From: Campylorhamphus procurvoides
Lineage: Eukaryota; Chordata; Aves; Passeriformes; Dendrocolaptidae
Assembly (NCBI GenBank): GCA_013396655.1
Contig: WBMV01004764.1
Span: forward strand, 703,394-767,393
Direction: 5' to 3'
Length of the DNA stretch: 64,000 nucleotides
The number at the start of each line of letters is the position of its first letter. Position 1 is the first letter of the stretch. Below, one piece after another: positions 45,501 to 60,500 of the stretch. Under the pieces are notes generated by a model. It searched no databases. It saw only the letters and a program-made list of their open reading frames with translations, and was not told where the DNA came from. A program made the translations under genes and the position numbers.

Positions 45501-48500
45501 TTCTACCTACAGGATCCTACTGTAGCCAGACTCACCTGAGGTATCTCTTTGGTACCCAGTGCTTTCGGACCCTCACGATTGAGGAAGCTTCGGTAGGCTT
45601 GGTAATTGATTCGCTTCTTTTCAGAGTCCTCAGGACTTACAGACTGGGGCAGGAGAGAAAAAAATTAATACATGTATACAAAACCAGCAAAATAAACTCA
45701 AGCACCACCAAAGGAAATACAAGTTCTAACACTCGTTTTCAGTCTATTTACATGCAATACTGACGCTTGCTTTGCAAACTCCACCATGAGAGATAAATTT
45801 TGATAGCTCCTACCTCAGTCTTCTTTGGAGAAATTTTTTCCTCTTTTGGTGTTGTCTTCGCTTCTTTCCCTGAAGCAGTTTTTTCTTTTGATGCTAAATT
45901 TTGAGCACCTCTTTCCTTTTCAGCAATCTCTTCTTTTTGTTTCAGAGACACAAGCCCAGAGGCAGGTTTCAAAGGCAAGGTCTTATCTGCCAGCACTCTT
46001 GCTGTTTTACCATCAGATGATTGTGGGGATAAATGAAAGCCTTTTGACTGCTCAGATTTAGTTTGCATCTTTGCAGTGTAATTCTTTGCTTCACCTGTTG
46101 AATCTGTTGCTTTCACTTGAAAGGAGGCAGAAGGAGAAGAGCTCACATGTAAACAGGTATCTCATTAATATTATAAACTGGTGCAATGTTTGCCATGCTG
46201 TGTGTCCTACCTCTGTCCGACTGCTTATATCCTGCTGTCTCGTTAGGACTGCTACTGATGCTCAATACTGTTTGCTCTCCTCCTGTATCCCTCCGAGCCT
46301 AAATAAACACACAATGCCAAAGTCAGAGATGCATGTCCCAGCTACCACTGGGACACAACAACACACTTCACTCAGTCCTAACTAGAATGTAAACTACCTT
46401 TCCAACAGAGGCACAGACCACACACAGATAAGACAATGCCTGCTGTCTGACCAGGCAGGACACTATTTACTGAGTGAGGAAAATCCAGGAGGGAAGTATA
46501 AAAAGTGAGTATGCTATTTTCATGAAAACACTTTCCTGCTGCTTTTAATTCATTTGTATGGAAGTCTCAAAATAAAGGTGTCTAGTTAAGAACACTCCCA
46601 GCAATGCAATTTCTAAAAGCTAAAGTTTAAAAACAATTCAACCTTTTTCTTCTGTGGTGTTTCATCCAACATGGCCAAAGTTCTAGCAAATTCTTCATCT
46701 TCATGAAGCTGTCTCTCCAGCTGAAAGGAAAAAAGATTTTTAGGCTCACGTCTAAGTTCTCATTCTAATATCATTTAAAAAACTCCTAAGTGAGGCACAT
46801 AGCTGGAAAAAGGCTGCCCTACCAGGGGCAAATAAGTTTCTGAAAATTGCACTGAGGAATTCCTTGTTTCCTCCTAAAAGGGAGACTGGTGAAATCTAGT
46901 GAGAAACATGGAGTTCGTGTGCCTGTATAAGCTGTTTTCAAACAGGTTTTTTGTTCCTTCATGTTTTTTATTGTTGTGTACCCTTCTCTTTTAATAAACA
47001 CTCAAGACTTGAAGACAGCATCTCACAAAAACCAACCTGCACCAAGATGTAACCTGTTGGCTTTAGAAAACTCCCAAAAGCAGACCCAAAAGACAAGCAG
47101 GAACAATGCCTGTCAAAAATTAAGAAGTCTCCAGAACCAATGTTTTATTCTTGTTTACTACAATGTATATTAAAAAAAATTCTGAGTTTCAAAGAATTTA
47201 ACTACTACCCTTAGCCCTACTCCACGTCAGTTCTGTATACTTTAGGGAAGCCAATATACTTTAACTTTTTATTATCTCTATATTCACACAGCTGATTTTC
47301 TTTGACAGAAAAACCATTAAGAACAAATAGTGCACATGGAATCTGTGAGTTACTTATTAATTGTAAAAAAAAACAAAGACAGTTTGGTTTCCATTTTTAT
47401 TTTACCTAACAAAATAAATGTGACATCTACAGTGATAACTGATCATACAGTTACCTTTCCTATCCAGTGTAGTGTCTTGGGTAAGAAAACATTTTCTGTT
47501 CCTGAATTCTGTATGTTATTGCCAATAAATATTGACTATTGTTTTAACAAAAAAACCCAACAAAAATACTTTCATAACTGTCCTGTAATCCAATATGACA
47601 TGCCCAAAGATTCCAACAGATGACTTTATAAAACCACTATGCCACAGGCATTATTTTTACATACCTATAGCAATGAAATGCATCTTCCTTCCCTGTGTAC
47701 AGTGAGAAAGGGAAAGGGCAGAGACTACTGAACCCAAACCAGGCAGAGGCAGAGATATATCTGATATAAAGTACACTGATGACACATACAGACACTGAGT
47801 GTTACAGATAAAAATCAGTTCAAATGGAAGACATTGTGTTTTTCCTGACAGATTGTTTAACTTTTTCATAGCTAGATTCATTTTTAAAGCTAGATTCATT
47901 TAATCGCACCCTTGACCTTCAGAGGTGTAGATTTGCGTGTACAATGGATTTATTTCACATAATACTCAATAACACCAATATATTGGAAATCAAATTTTCC
48001 CAAAAGCAAGTAATAAATACATATGACAAGTGTACCTGTCATATTAGTACTGATTCAAATAGGAAAGTTTAAGACATGTAAGGGCCATTCACATTTTTCT
48101 CAACTGTAAAAAAAAATTCAGAAGACAAGCAAACAAATTATGAATGGCAATGGCTTTTACTTTTTCACTCCAGGGAATGAAAAAAACAAAACACCATGAA
48201 AACACTAAAAACCATGAGGAGTAGAACGTAAATTCTGTGTGAAAAGCAAGATTATTACAGGCACATCAACTGCACAGGTAGAGGAAGTCTGGATAGAGAG
48301 AAAACAGATTAAGTGACATATTCTATTTATGTAACTGAAATAATGCCCATAAAAATAATTGTGTGACTATGTTTGCACATATGTGCAAAAGTTAAGTACA
48401 CAGATGAATTTTATTACACTTGTTTATAGCATATCTGTAAAGTCCATCATTATTTTCTTACAGAAAAACAATCTTAAGTTAAACAAATGGCTCTTGACAT

Positions 48501-51500
48501 AGAGCAGTAAATTTATAGAGCTTTTACCTCTGAATCCTCTTCCAGCTGCAGTTGCCTAGCAATGGCCTCATCATCCAGTGTGCTGTCTCTGCTTTGTGAA
48601 GGCTATATTTAAGAAAAAAGGCCAACTGTTAAGTTCCCCCATTACTGTGTCAATTATAATAATTTAATGTGTACAGATTTATTCTGTATGCTTCTAGAAA
48701 ATAACTAGGAATGAGACATGCAACATTTCATTTCTAGCTCTCTAACCTAAACACTATTAAACAAGGCTATTTCAGGATATTTTATTATTCAAAGCAAAAC
48801 TATGCTATAATATAAGTATCTAATTAATTCAAATGCTGAACATCTCTGAAGCCATCACAGTTGGTCTGCTTGAAAGATACCAGTAACTATGCTGTGTATT
48901 TTTAATTTCCTCCACACTCTACTTGGTGCTTTGTTATTCCATGACTGCACGGGCCATAAAGATTGGGAAACCACTTCCTTCCCCTCCCATCTGCTCCTCC
49001 ACCCTCAAATATAAGCTAGTATCAGAAAACTACTGAATTTCAAGAAAAGTCACTTGAGAAGAAGCAATACAGAAAATACTACTTTTAACTTTGTGCTATG
49101 TTATGAAACGTAGCAATGCAACTCTAAGCCTGTATTTGAGGACGTGATACGCACACACATCACCAGAACTGAACTCCCACTCCAGTGAGCATTAAAAGGT
49201 AACATTAGGTAGGACAAGCAGTTCAGTACTTCCTTGCAGTGGTTAAAATGGCCATTTTGATCTGCCACTGGACACATGAGCAGCCCAAAGGAACATCATC
49301 AGTACTCACTTCTTTCCTTTTAGTGGTTACCAGTTTCTTTTCTGATCGCTGGACATTACTTGTCCCAAAGTAATCCAGTGCAGAGGTGGGAGTCTGTTTC
49401 ACTGGAGAGAGCGGTTTGCTTTTAGCTTGTGGTTTTACACCTTCCTTTTTCACAGTATTTGTTCCCAGACAACCAATCGCTGATGTCCCATTCTCCTTTG
49501 GTTTCAGGGAAATTCTTTTATTGACAAAGTCATCTTCTTCATCTAAACATGAAGAGTATTCTATTACTCGTGGTACACGGAACTTAAATTCTAATAATGG
49601 AACTGACAAGAGAACTATTTTTAAAGATTACCACAACTCACATCCTATTAAAAAATGCAATAGGTGTTTTAGAAATTACTTGAAAACAAAGGCTGAGTTG
49701 TGTAACACATAGTATTTGTCATCTTAAATAGCATAATTTGAGTCAGAATAGATTCAGTACTGAAATAGAGATACCTGACATTTGTTACTTGTGCTCATAC
49801 ATTACCTCTCTTTTAGAGAAGTTCACAAAAAATGCCTTCCCTTCTTAAATGGGGAAACCAATAAATAGAAGGTCTAGGTCACTGAAATTTGAACTCTCTC
49901 CTTAATTAATGCAATGTCAACTTGAACAACACAACTCTTCCTTCACATTTTATGTGTAGTACAAAGATACATTTATTACAGAATTCATCAACAAAGGAGC
50001 TAATTCAGACTTTGAGAGATTCCTAAGAATATACATGTCTACAATCTTACATTATAAACAAGCGAAAAATATCAGATAGTTTTATTCACAAAAAGTTTCT
50101 TGGATAAGCTTACTAGTTATTTTTCAAGTACTGCTCATAGTCTGTGAATGTTTTAGCAGAAACACTCCAACACCATTTTTCATTTTGTCCCTTTTAGTCA
50201 GAGATTTTATAAGCTATCCTATAGCCTCTACATCTCTGCACTTTAACGCACTCTTTCCAGCACAGTCAAAACCATCTCAAAGAAATGCAGCCATTTCATA
50301 GAACAGAGAAATCAGACAAGAAGCCAGCAAAACAAAACAGATTTGTCAATTTAAAAGGAGTAGCAAAAGCAGCACACACAGTCTCATTGGGAATTAGCCT
50401 ATAGAACGCTGAATAAAAATGCAATCTTTCCTTTTAGGACTCTTCTGTAATAACCAGGACATGGTCTTACCAGCAATGAAAAAGAAAAGAGGGTTTGATG
50501 ACCATTTATTCATTCTGCACCCGAACTCTTCACCCAGACAATCAATCAACAAAAAGCCATTACCAAAGAGTTCAGAGAGTTTTGTGTCACAAAGCCTTCC
50601 TGACAGTTAAACAAATGAAACCCTGCCACTGAAGCATAGAAAACCCTACATATACCACTGCCACACGATTAGACTAAGACTACACTACAGCACACAAGAG
50701 AGTCATCACTGGACAAACTTCTTGATTAGTGATAAAAGCATTGTCTTTGTCAATTCTTCTACAAACTCAAAGTGTGCAGGTAAACTGTGAGAAAATACCC
50801 AAAATGGACACTGGACAGTAATAAAGCAGCACAAAGACTTGAGAGGAGTAGACACAGAGGCAGTCTCATTTGCATGCCCCTAACTGATGTCTAGTTTTAC
50901 TTTCCTCAAAATAGAGATGTTTTAGACAGTCCCCTCAACTTTCAAAAACACACATTGTTCTAAACCTCTGTTTTATAACTGAACTTGAATCCACAGCATT
51001 ATCACAATATCCCTAATCAAAAATCCCTAATTTAAATCCCCATATTTCTTCTTTATACAAAAATTTGTTTTCTTACCACTTCTCTAAATTTTGATATCAT
51101 ATGTCTGCCAACTATTATTTTTGTTATATACTAGACAGAGATGGAGAGAAACATTATTTTTTGTTTCACCTGTTCTCAACAGATGGTAATAAACAGGAGT
51201 GTTTTAGGCATCAGATGGAACTTCCTACTACTGAACACTTACTAGGCATAACGTGACACATACAAAGCAGGATCCTGACTATTCCTGGGAGAGAAGGTTC
51301 AGAAAGCAAAATAAAACAAAGATGCATCTGTAAAGGAGGAAATTGGTATGCAATATTGACTTTTTTTTAATTATTATTCACTCATAACTTTTAACCAACA
51401 ACAAAACCCAACATGATATTGCTTTCTCTCAAGTAGAAAGAAGCAGAGTAAGTACAATTAGATTTTAATTAAAAAAGTATATGGACTCCAGTAGTTCATG

Positions 51501-54500
51501 AAGCCAGTATACATATGAGCAATAATTAGAGCTTTGCTTTAATTATGTCCTTCCTAGAAACGACAGGATGAGGTGCATTCACTGACTGGAAGCAGTGGCT
51601 GAATAAGGACAAGAGACTCACAGCATTTATGAACTGTCAACTATAAATAAAGAAAAGGGAGAATGAGAACATGGAAGTGGTCATCAGGAAACAAAACGAT
51701 CCTGATTCTACTAAGTGTGTTTCAAAAGATGCTTTAGGGGACAGGTACTGAGGCTATGGTTTCATCCAAAGTTAAAGAAATTCATTCGGACATCACAAAT
51801 ATACCTAATCTCCAGGAACTCCCCTTATTTCAAATATTGAAGAACAACTTTTTACTAAAATCTTAACACTTCCTCCTTGAAACAAACTGCTCACACATGT
51901 CTACTGCCTCAGAAGTGGACAGCAAAGTTGCCGACTTCCAGTTTCCTTACCAGTAGGAAGGCAGCTTCATTTACAACTTTGGAAATACCAAGACAGTCCT
52001 GGTATTGCTGCTGAACTATTCAGGTCAGTGTTTCTCAACACATGACCTGTAAAAGGAAAAGGAGGCAGTCTCACTCGTACCAGCAAGCCATTAATTTGTG
52101 GGGAAATGAAAATGAAAATTCAGATTTTCTCTTACAAAAATTATAGATTAATTGCATGCTTATACCAACTGGTTGAGACAGTCTTACGTGGGAGCATGGA
52201 TTTCACAAAGGATGAAAAGGGATCAGTTTCATCATCGATTAGATGACTTTTCTGTTCTAAAATCTTTGTACACCAGAACAAGACTACACAGAGAACAGTA
52301 TTTCCTGTTTACATCGGTGCATTTTTTCATGTGCTATAGAATGAAAAGGTATCCTGAACATACATTTGTTTTTTTCCAGGATTAACTCTAAAATTACAAA
52401 CAAAAGTCAGGACAATATATTCCAGTTGAGGTTTCTGGAAATTAAGTATATGTGACAGAGAAAGCTAATCATGTGATTAATGGAACACACAGGCCATGAC
52501 ATCCAGGAGATTGCTTTTAATTATTCTGGATGCAAACACTACACATGAAGGAAGGTCCTATTATGCCAATGTACACGGACAACCTTCCCTAGCAACAAAC
52601 AACTGTTAAATCCTGGGGGTTTTAAGAGCTATTCCATGACGTTAAAGCACATCTGGCTTTCATTTTATATACTGTTCCAGCAGGAGCACAATTAGGTTAA
52701 TAAACCAGTGCAGCAGCTCACCTGTAACTGTTGTTCCTCTTCCTCTTTCCCATCCCCACCCTTTCTCAAAAGAGTTTCACATGCTGATTATTGAGCAACA
52801 TCTGTGGTTGCTCCCTAACTGATCTTGATCAAAATTACTTAGGCTCTTTTAGCCTTTGTTTAAATTCAGATCTTTTTAAAAGGCTTGGATTCAGGAATTA
52901 CCTCAGTCAAACCCAAAAAAGGGAGCAATCTCTTGCAGGCATGGACAATGGCAATAAGCAGCATGAGACAGATCCTCAGACAACCATCAGAACAATGCAT
53001 TTTATTCATCTTCATTTATTATTTCTGTACTGTTGAGGTCCTCATCCCTAAAGAATATAATTCTCTGGTTCCTACTCTGTTTAGAACACAATTTTTTTAA
53101 GGCAGAGACAGCGTCTTACTATGATGTTGTAAAATCAACTCCAAATTTATGCAGGGCACCTACTGGTTACGAACAACTCATACTTATTATGATAAATGTA
53201 CATTGAATAAGCATTTGTAGATTACTACATAAGGCTTTCTATATGGAGGTAAAGGACTACATCCTACCCATAAGTCTACAAAAAATCTACATTACTTGAA
53301 TAAAACAGCAACATTCTGGACGTTCTTCAGTTTCAGTGGCAACACATCTGCACAAGTACGTAAAACAGTTCCTGTCCAAAAGAACTTGCGTCTACAGCAA
53401 TAGGTACTGCTATCCAAGTTAAAGCTGAGGGTGGAGAAAATAGTGTTTGTCTATAGCTGTAGTATCTGGTTTTGATTACTTTAAATATGCATTGGTCAGT
53501 ATTCAAGGGTCCCAACACTTGGCAAAACTGAGTTTTGTACTTTTGCTTAAAGTTGTTAAGATTATCTTTTAAGCTAACCACCACTTCTCAACAATGCCAG
53601 CAAGTCTATTCAAACTAAACCTCTGTTACGCTTTCCAAAGAACAGATTCTATTTGTGATTAGTTTTCTACCTTCCTTCTGCTTTAAAAAAGACCAGTAGC
53701 TGCAACCTACATTTTGTATCATTATTTCATTTTAGATTTTTCATGCCATTTCTCAAAAAGCTAATTGATTTTAGATGTACTACAAACATGCACTTTAAAC
53801 CACACCTGTTAGCACTTGACCTACATTGACATGTCAAGGTTCTGTGCTGTTATAAAAATATAAAACTTATCTGAGTAATTTCAGCTTTACTCCCCTGAAA
53901 TGAATTTACATTTGGATTTTTCAGTTATCAAGGGTAACTTGAAAAAGTTGCCTCTGCCATATTTTTCACTTTGAGGGAAAAAGATTTCAGGATACAAGAC
54001 TGAAACAAAGTGACTGCCATGTCTAACTGTAATTACACATTTGAGTGCCAACTACATAGACTGACACCCTTTGTCCAGTATATACCAAATTAAATTCTTA
54101 GTCAATTCTGTATACTTAGTTTTGAGAGCATTAAAATGAGTAGGCTGAATATATTTAAATTGCAGTAAGTAATCTTAATCTGAAAAGCCATCCATTATAG
54201 CAACTCCTTCCAAATGAAATACTTGAACTTGCCATAGAAACGGCTGTGTGTGTTACCTTGGCAAGCAATTAGAAATTATCAGTCCATTAGCTCGTTCCAG
54301 TTTATTACTGAGAGTTCTATTCACTTGAACTGGCCACTTTTCTATAACAGCAGCTTTATCAATTCATGGAAGCAGATCTGAATCCCCACCATGCAATGAA
54401 ATTTCATGTTCTGGTTTAGTTGCCTAGAGTTACCTGCATGACAGGAATATTCAGTAATGCCTAATGAATAATTACCAAACAGGAAAAAAGTAACCTAAAG

Positions 54501-57500
54501 CAAACCAGGCAAGTATAAATGTGCTTCTTGTTTTCCACCTGCAGCTCAGCTTGCTGAGCCATGCAGCACACAATGCTCTGTTTCAACAAAATCAGCCAGT
54601 GTAGAAAAAAGGAAAATCTGAACACATAAATCCTCTTTTGCATTTTAAGCTAATCCAGGAGAATAACCATGTCAGGACTAGCTACTCTAGCAGCTCAATA
54701 AGAAGATCCAAAAGAGAGGAAAAAAAATCTCCAGCAAGAACAGGAATAGGCAGAGGAATGCAGCAACACCTTGTGCTACAGCTTGAAGAGCTGCTACAGA
54801 GACTAAACTGAAATGAATTTATTTCACATCCTATCATGTTTGAAATACACACTTCCTAGTAATTCTAAAGTAATCACTCTGTCTCCTTATAAGTGAATCC
54901 TATGAACTGTTTTAGTCAAAATTACTACACTTATTTCTCAATATTGTTGGTATCCTACCTTTTGCAAAAAGGACAAAAAAGACCACCTCTTTAAGAATGA
55001 GATTATATTTTTCTTCAACCACACGTCTGGTTTACACTTAACCCTTCAGGGGCATGTTATACATTTACTGTGCTTACAGAACATTTCTCCAATCACTTCA
55101 GACAACAGCACCTTTACCATTACCTGACCCTTGCTTAACCAAATTAATTTTCCTGGTGCTCACTCCTAAATGCCTTTTACATTACCCTCTGCAACACCAC
55201 TCCCTGCCTCTTCAGAAGATCTCTGTCCGAACCTACTCTCATTCCTCCAAGTGCACTTCAAGTCAAACTCCCTTAAGGTTCAACTACATATTCTCAGCTG
55301 ACCTTTCATAAAACACTTTAGAGGAAAGCTGGTATGTAGAGTGCTACTTATTCCCTTCACGCATTTTCACGTAGCTGTAGCAATTTCTCTAAGTATGTAC
55401 AACTCAAGTATTGCCCAGGGAGTGCCACTGACAGTAGTTTGTTCCCCCATTAATGTTTCAGTGTAAGGCATGCCTATTCACTGACAACGTGGCATTCATT
55501 TGAACAAGTGTTTGGATGTGGGGACTATTTTTTTTGCCCAGAAGTACTACCACTTAACAAATTGGGGTTTTCTCTGAGTTTTCTTGGGTTGGTTTGTTTG
55601 TTTCCCCATCCCAATATTCTCTAAGAGAATCTATATTCAGCAAGCATATTCACAAGCTACTCTTTCTGTCCTGTCTTCTAAGCTCTCAAAGAACAGTTTT
55701 CCAGTAACCTACAGACCTTCTCAGTTCCTACCACTTCGGTTTTTCTACCCTTATAAATAACTCTGCCTACCACTACAACAAGGCTTTTTTTTTTAAGTTT
55801 ATTTTCTAATATTCAAGCAATCAAGGCAACTACATAATTACCTCTGCATAAAGTTATGAAAAATTAAGTATTCCCTACAAGCGAGATCACAATTCCTGCC
55901 CAACAACCACCTGTGATGAAACCAGATGAGGTTCAACAGATCACAATAACAGGTCATCATCTACAAACAAAGCCCAAGGTTCCATCCTTCATTAAACAGT
56001 CAAAGTGTTACTTTAACAAGTACAACGAACATTTGGAATTTTTCCAATTCCCCAAGACTGTACTATCAACAGAAAAGGGTTTTTTTTTCCCCTTCTTACC
56101 TGATAGAATAACATCATTTTATCTTTGGCCATCATTAAACTAAATGTCTCTTTAGATTATATTTTTTCAGTAAAACAAAAGTAGTTCTTCTGGAATTACA
56201 AAGATCAACAATTCTTGCTTTGTTCTTTTACCTTTTAAAAAATTAGCGTGTTCGCAGGGTAATTAGAAACAAAGCAATGCAATAATTCAAATCAGTCCAT
56301 TCTTATACAGCCCAAAAAGTTACTTTCCCCGACGGTTTTCAAGAAAGCTGTATCCCACATAGTTATATAGAAGAGCTGAAAGAAATTCAAGCAACAATAG
56401 GAAGTTTGAAATTAAACTGAAAAGTAGGTAGAGGTAATTAACTACCAAACTTCTACTGACTACTTGATCCAAAAGGCTCTTTCAAACATGTTTCCATGGA
56501 CAGAGCCCTTGAGAATGAGATTCTGACATTTGATCTGAGTCCATGCAGCACATTCTTGATATATGTTTTCAGCTGCATAACAGTGAAAATAAGGACAAAT
56601 GCCTACAAATTTCATTAGTATCTCCTCTATCTATATTTCTATATTCCTGTTCTTCAAAAACATATTTATCTCAAACCAATAGCTGTATCCATATCACTTA
56701 AACGCACTCAGCTTGACAGCTTCATTAAGCTGAAGAAATTATTTATACAGATGAAATATAAACAAAATTCAAACATTGTCTCAAGGTTATAAAGGCATTG
56801 TTTTAAAATACATTATTAAGTCAACCCTGTGTGTACTTAAGACTCTTTTGATAAGAGCAACCTTGAGCCCGTGGTTTTCAGGGATTTCACTAATAACCTT
56901 GACTAGTGTTCCCATGGTATCCCTATGCAGAAAAACTTCATTACACAACTTTGAATTGCATAATAAACCTAAAATGTACTGTTTATTCTCGAGGAATCTG
57001 AATATTTACCTCTGGGATCAGTGCTTTCAAAGATCCTTTTAATTAGAAAAGAATTGTTGGTTGAACTGACAAAGGAAACAAAACTTTGAGAAAAAGGATA
57101 AATAAGATAAAGAAAACGTTCAGGTTACTTCGAAAAACATGAAAAACCTGTCATATCTGAATACATGACACAGTACAACTAAATGCCAGGTCAAATATCT
57201 AGGACAAGCCAAATAAGTACATCTTACAGACACTGATTCTGAAAAGAGCCCAAGGAGGAAGAAGGTGTAGAAAAAAACCCCAGCAGAGCCACACCTCTAA
57301 TGCAATACTGCAGCAAACAATCCCTTTGTGTTTTAAAAATAAACATGGCCTTCCTGTAGTCATACTGTGTATGTTCAACAATGAGCTTACAAAAAACATT
57401 AATGCCATACCCAAGTATAGTGTCTGATCTCCCAAATAAAGTACAATAAAACTCAGAGTGATCACAGAAGGACTACTAGAATTCTACCACTCAAACACAT

Positions 57501-60500
57501 TTTATCAAAGTATATTTGGATACGAGTCTGTTAATTTTATCACAGTTTCTTCAGGAAGTTCTGTGGCCAGTGAAGAATTCTACTCCACAAGTCACATACA
57601 GAAACCTGTAACTTCAGCTGAACTCAGACTAGATGTATGATGCACATCCAACCACTGCAGCAAATGACAAAATAAATGTTTGTGTTGGTAACACAAAACC
57701 CAAGAACTCTTGCAGTCACCAACATATCAGGCAGAGATGACATGGAAAGTCATATACCAAGTAAAATACACACCTATGTTTTCATACTTATATATGGTAG
57801 CCAACAGTCATTGCACAGTCTACTAGTGAGCAGTTTAACTATATTTAAAACACTTCCTTAACTTCCTTCCCTAAATCTGTGGAATTATTTTAAGCAAGGG
57901 TGCATTACCTCATTAAACTGCATGCCTATTTAAATCAACCTAAGCCACTATACAACATCACCTCAGTTTTACCCTGCACCTGACTTTACAGTACGTAAGG
58001 CTAAACTTCTGCAGTGCTTTTGGTTAGGTTGCTAAGGAGAGCACAATTTGTCTTCCTCAGTATTAGGTTTTATGATCATATTTAAGAATACATCAATCAA
58101 ACAATCCATCCCACCCATAACATAATCCACCCCACTGGAGCTGAATGCATTGTGATATATTTCTTCCATTACCTGTTTCTGAAATATAAACAACAGGATC
58201 CTGCTTTAGAACTTTACCAAGTTTTGAAGTAGCTGCTTTTTTCTCTGGTGTCTTCTTGGAATTTTTCACTGACTGCACCTCCTCTTCTGAATCTGTATTT
58301 TGACAACAACATAAATGTAGATTTCCTCCACATACACACAGGCTTTAAGTAATAGATCAAAATCAATCAATACACATTCACATATATTCAACTGAGTGAG
58401 AAAAAGATTCCGTATTTCTACCATATGGTACATGACAATGAAAATTTGGTCAGAACTCAGTTTTGACAGTGGTTTTTTTTTTTGGTCAACATAACTGGAA
58501 AGACTTTGTTGCTCACTTTAAGAACTGCTGTGCCCGTATACAAACCTTTCCAAAAACAAATGCAACTGTCAAGAGCACCACAGCAGTTTACATGGAAAAA
58601 ACCCCCCCAACCAAACCCACAAAAAATAATATATTATGCTGGTGTGTCCCATGAAACCTATTCCAAAAGCTAACAAAATGCAGAAAAAAAAATCACTGAG
58701 GTTGTACCCTGACTTTTCAGTAAAACACTGGTAGCCTTACCACTTACCTCACCAACCATTCTCCATAACACAAAAGTTGTCAAAATTACAAGCTTAATAC
58801 TGCTGCTGATTATGTGTCCAAACATCCAAATGAGTAAGGACCACAAACTGAAGAAGCAGAGACAACTAGCAAGTGTAAGAGAGGACTAACCTTCAGAGTC
58901 TACCTCTTCCCATTATAAACACTAATATATAGCAATCGTATTTTTTTTAAAAAAAGAACATCTATGGTCAATTGACTTGAGTCCTGCCATCCTGCACCAA
59001 AAAAAAAAAAAGGCAAAATCAACCAACCCCCTACCACAGAGACTTTTCCACCTTGAAGAGCTTAGAGCACTATTTCTATTTTCTTTCCTACAGATTCACA
59101 CCTAGCATCCCAGATTCAGAATCCTATCAAAGAGGATGTAAATGATGTAACAACTCAGAAAGCTTATGTTAAACACTTGACACTTCTAGCTCAGTATCTT
59201 GACATGCAAGGGTTTGGGGTTTTTTGTTTGGGAGAATTTTGTTCTTTGGGTTGTGTTTTAAGTGCTATAAAATGTGTTTTCTTTATTATAATATTCCAAA
59301 GAATATTTTTAGAATGTGATAGTAGCGCTTGAAATTATATTCTGTGTGTTCTATACTGTAAATTTGTAACTATGGAATGAGCATTTACTATATTTTTTTG
59401 AATAAGGCACCCAAGTTTGTTTTAAAAACAATCTTCTATATTATATTCCTGCAATGCACAGAAATGTAAAGTTATACTATAAAATCAGTCTCCTGTACCC
59501 GGCATAGGATGTTATTTATCCCTAACAGAACAGAAAACCTAAAACTCGCCAAAGATGTATATACAATTTCATAACAATTAAAAAGTTCTCAAGTTTTTAT
59601 AAAATTTGCTATGTGATTCTTTTTTTTTTTTTTGGTGTATGTGGGTTGCTGTTTTGTTTTTTTTTTAATGGGTACTTTGTTAAAAGTTACTCTGCATTGT
59701 ATATTATATGCATGGCACATACTGTACTCATTATCAAATATGTTTAGCCATCAATAATATTCCAATGAAAAATGTTTCTAACTGCATTTGTTTCTAAAAA
59801 CAAACCAAAAACAACACAAACACTTGCAGATGGTACCTTTAACCTAATCAGCCTTGAATGCTGATGCAGAAGATACAAATGAACATTCAGAAACAACTGT
59901 GAACACTACCTGAATCATAGATTATTCTTCTCTTCCTTTTCATACGCTTTTGTTTGGAATCATCTTCACTGGGTGAATTGTTTACCTAAGAGTAACAGTC
60001 CATTAGTTCAGCCAGTAAACAGACCCTTCTGGCTTTTACTCAGTTACACATTAACATTTATAAGTCTCAAACTAATTTTAACTAATTACTTATTTTTCAA
60101 TATTGCATTTACAAACAGTCTTGTGCCAGCTTATGGGTGGGAGGGGGAAAGGTGCAGGGCAGAGGAAATATGGAAGAAACTGCAGCAGTAAAGCTACACA
60201 TGCTCCAAGCAAACCACAGATGTTTAGAATAAATATTCTAGTTTAATGCTAATTAAAGTAAATCAAACAGATTTTGGGGCACTTCCACTGTTAATCCAAA
60301 AAAGAAACAGTCCCACACGAAACAGGGGTCAGACAGGCCAGTGAGTTACTTGTACAGCAAGTAGAGCACTCAGCTTTCACTTCTGGTTCCACACTGAATG
60401 TGGCTTTGCTGTAACCATGAAAATTAGACACAACTTCAGAGAACAATATAGCCAATGGAAAAAGGAAAGAAGCATGCACAACAGCTCAAGAACTGCATCG

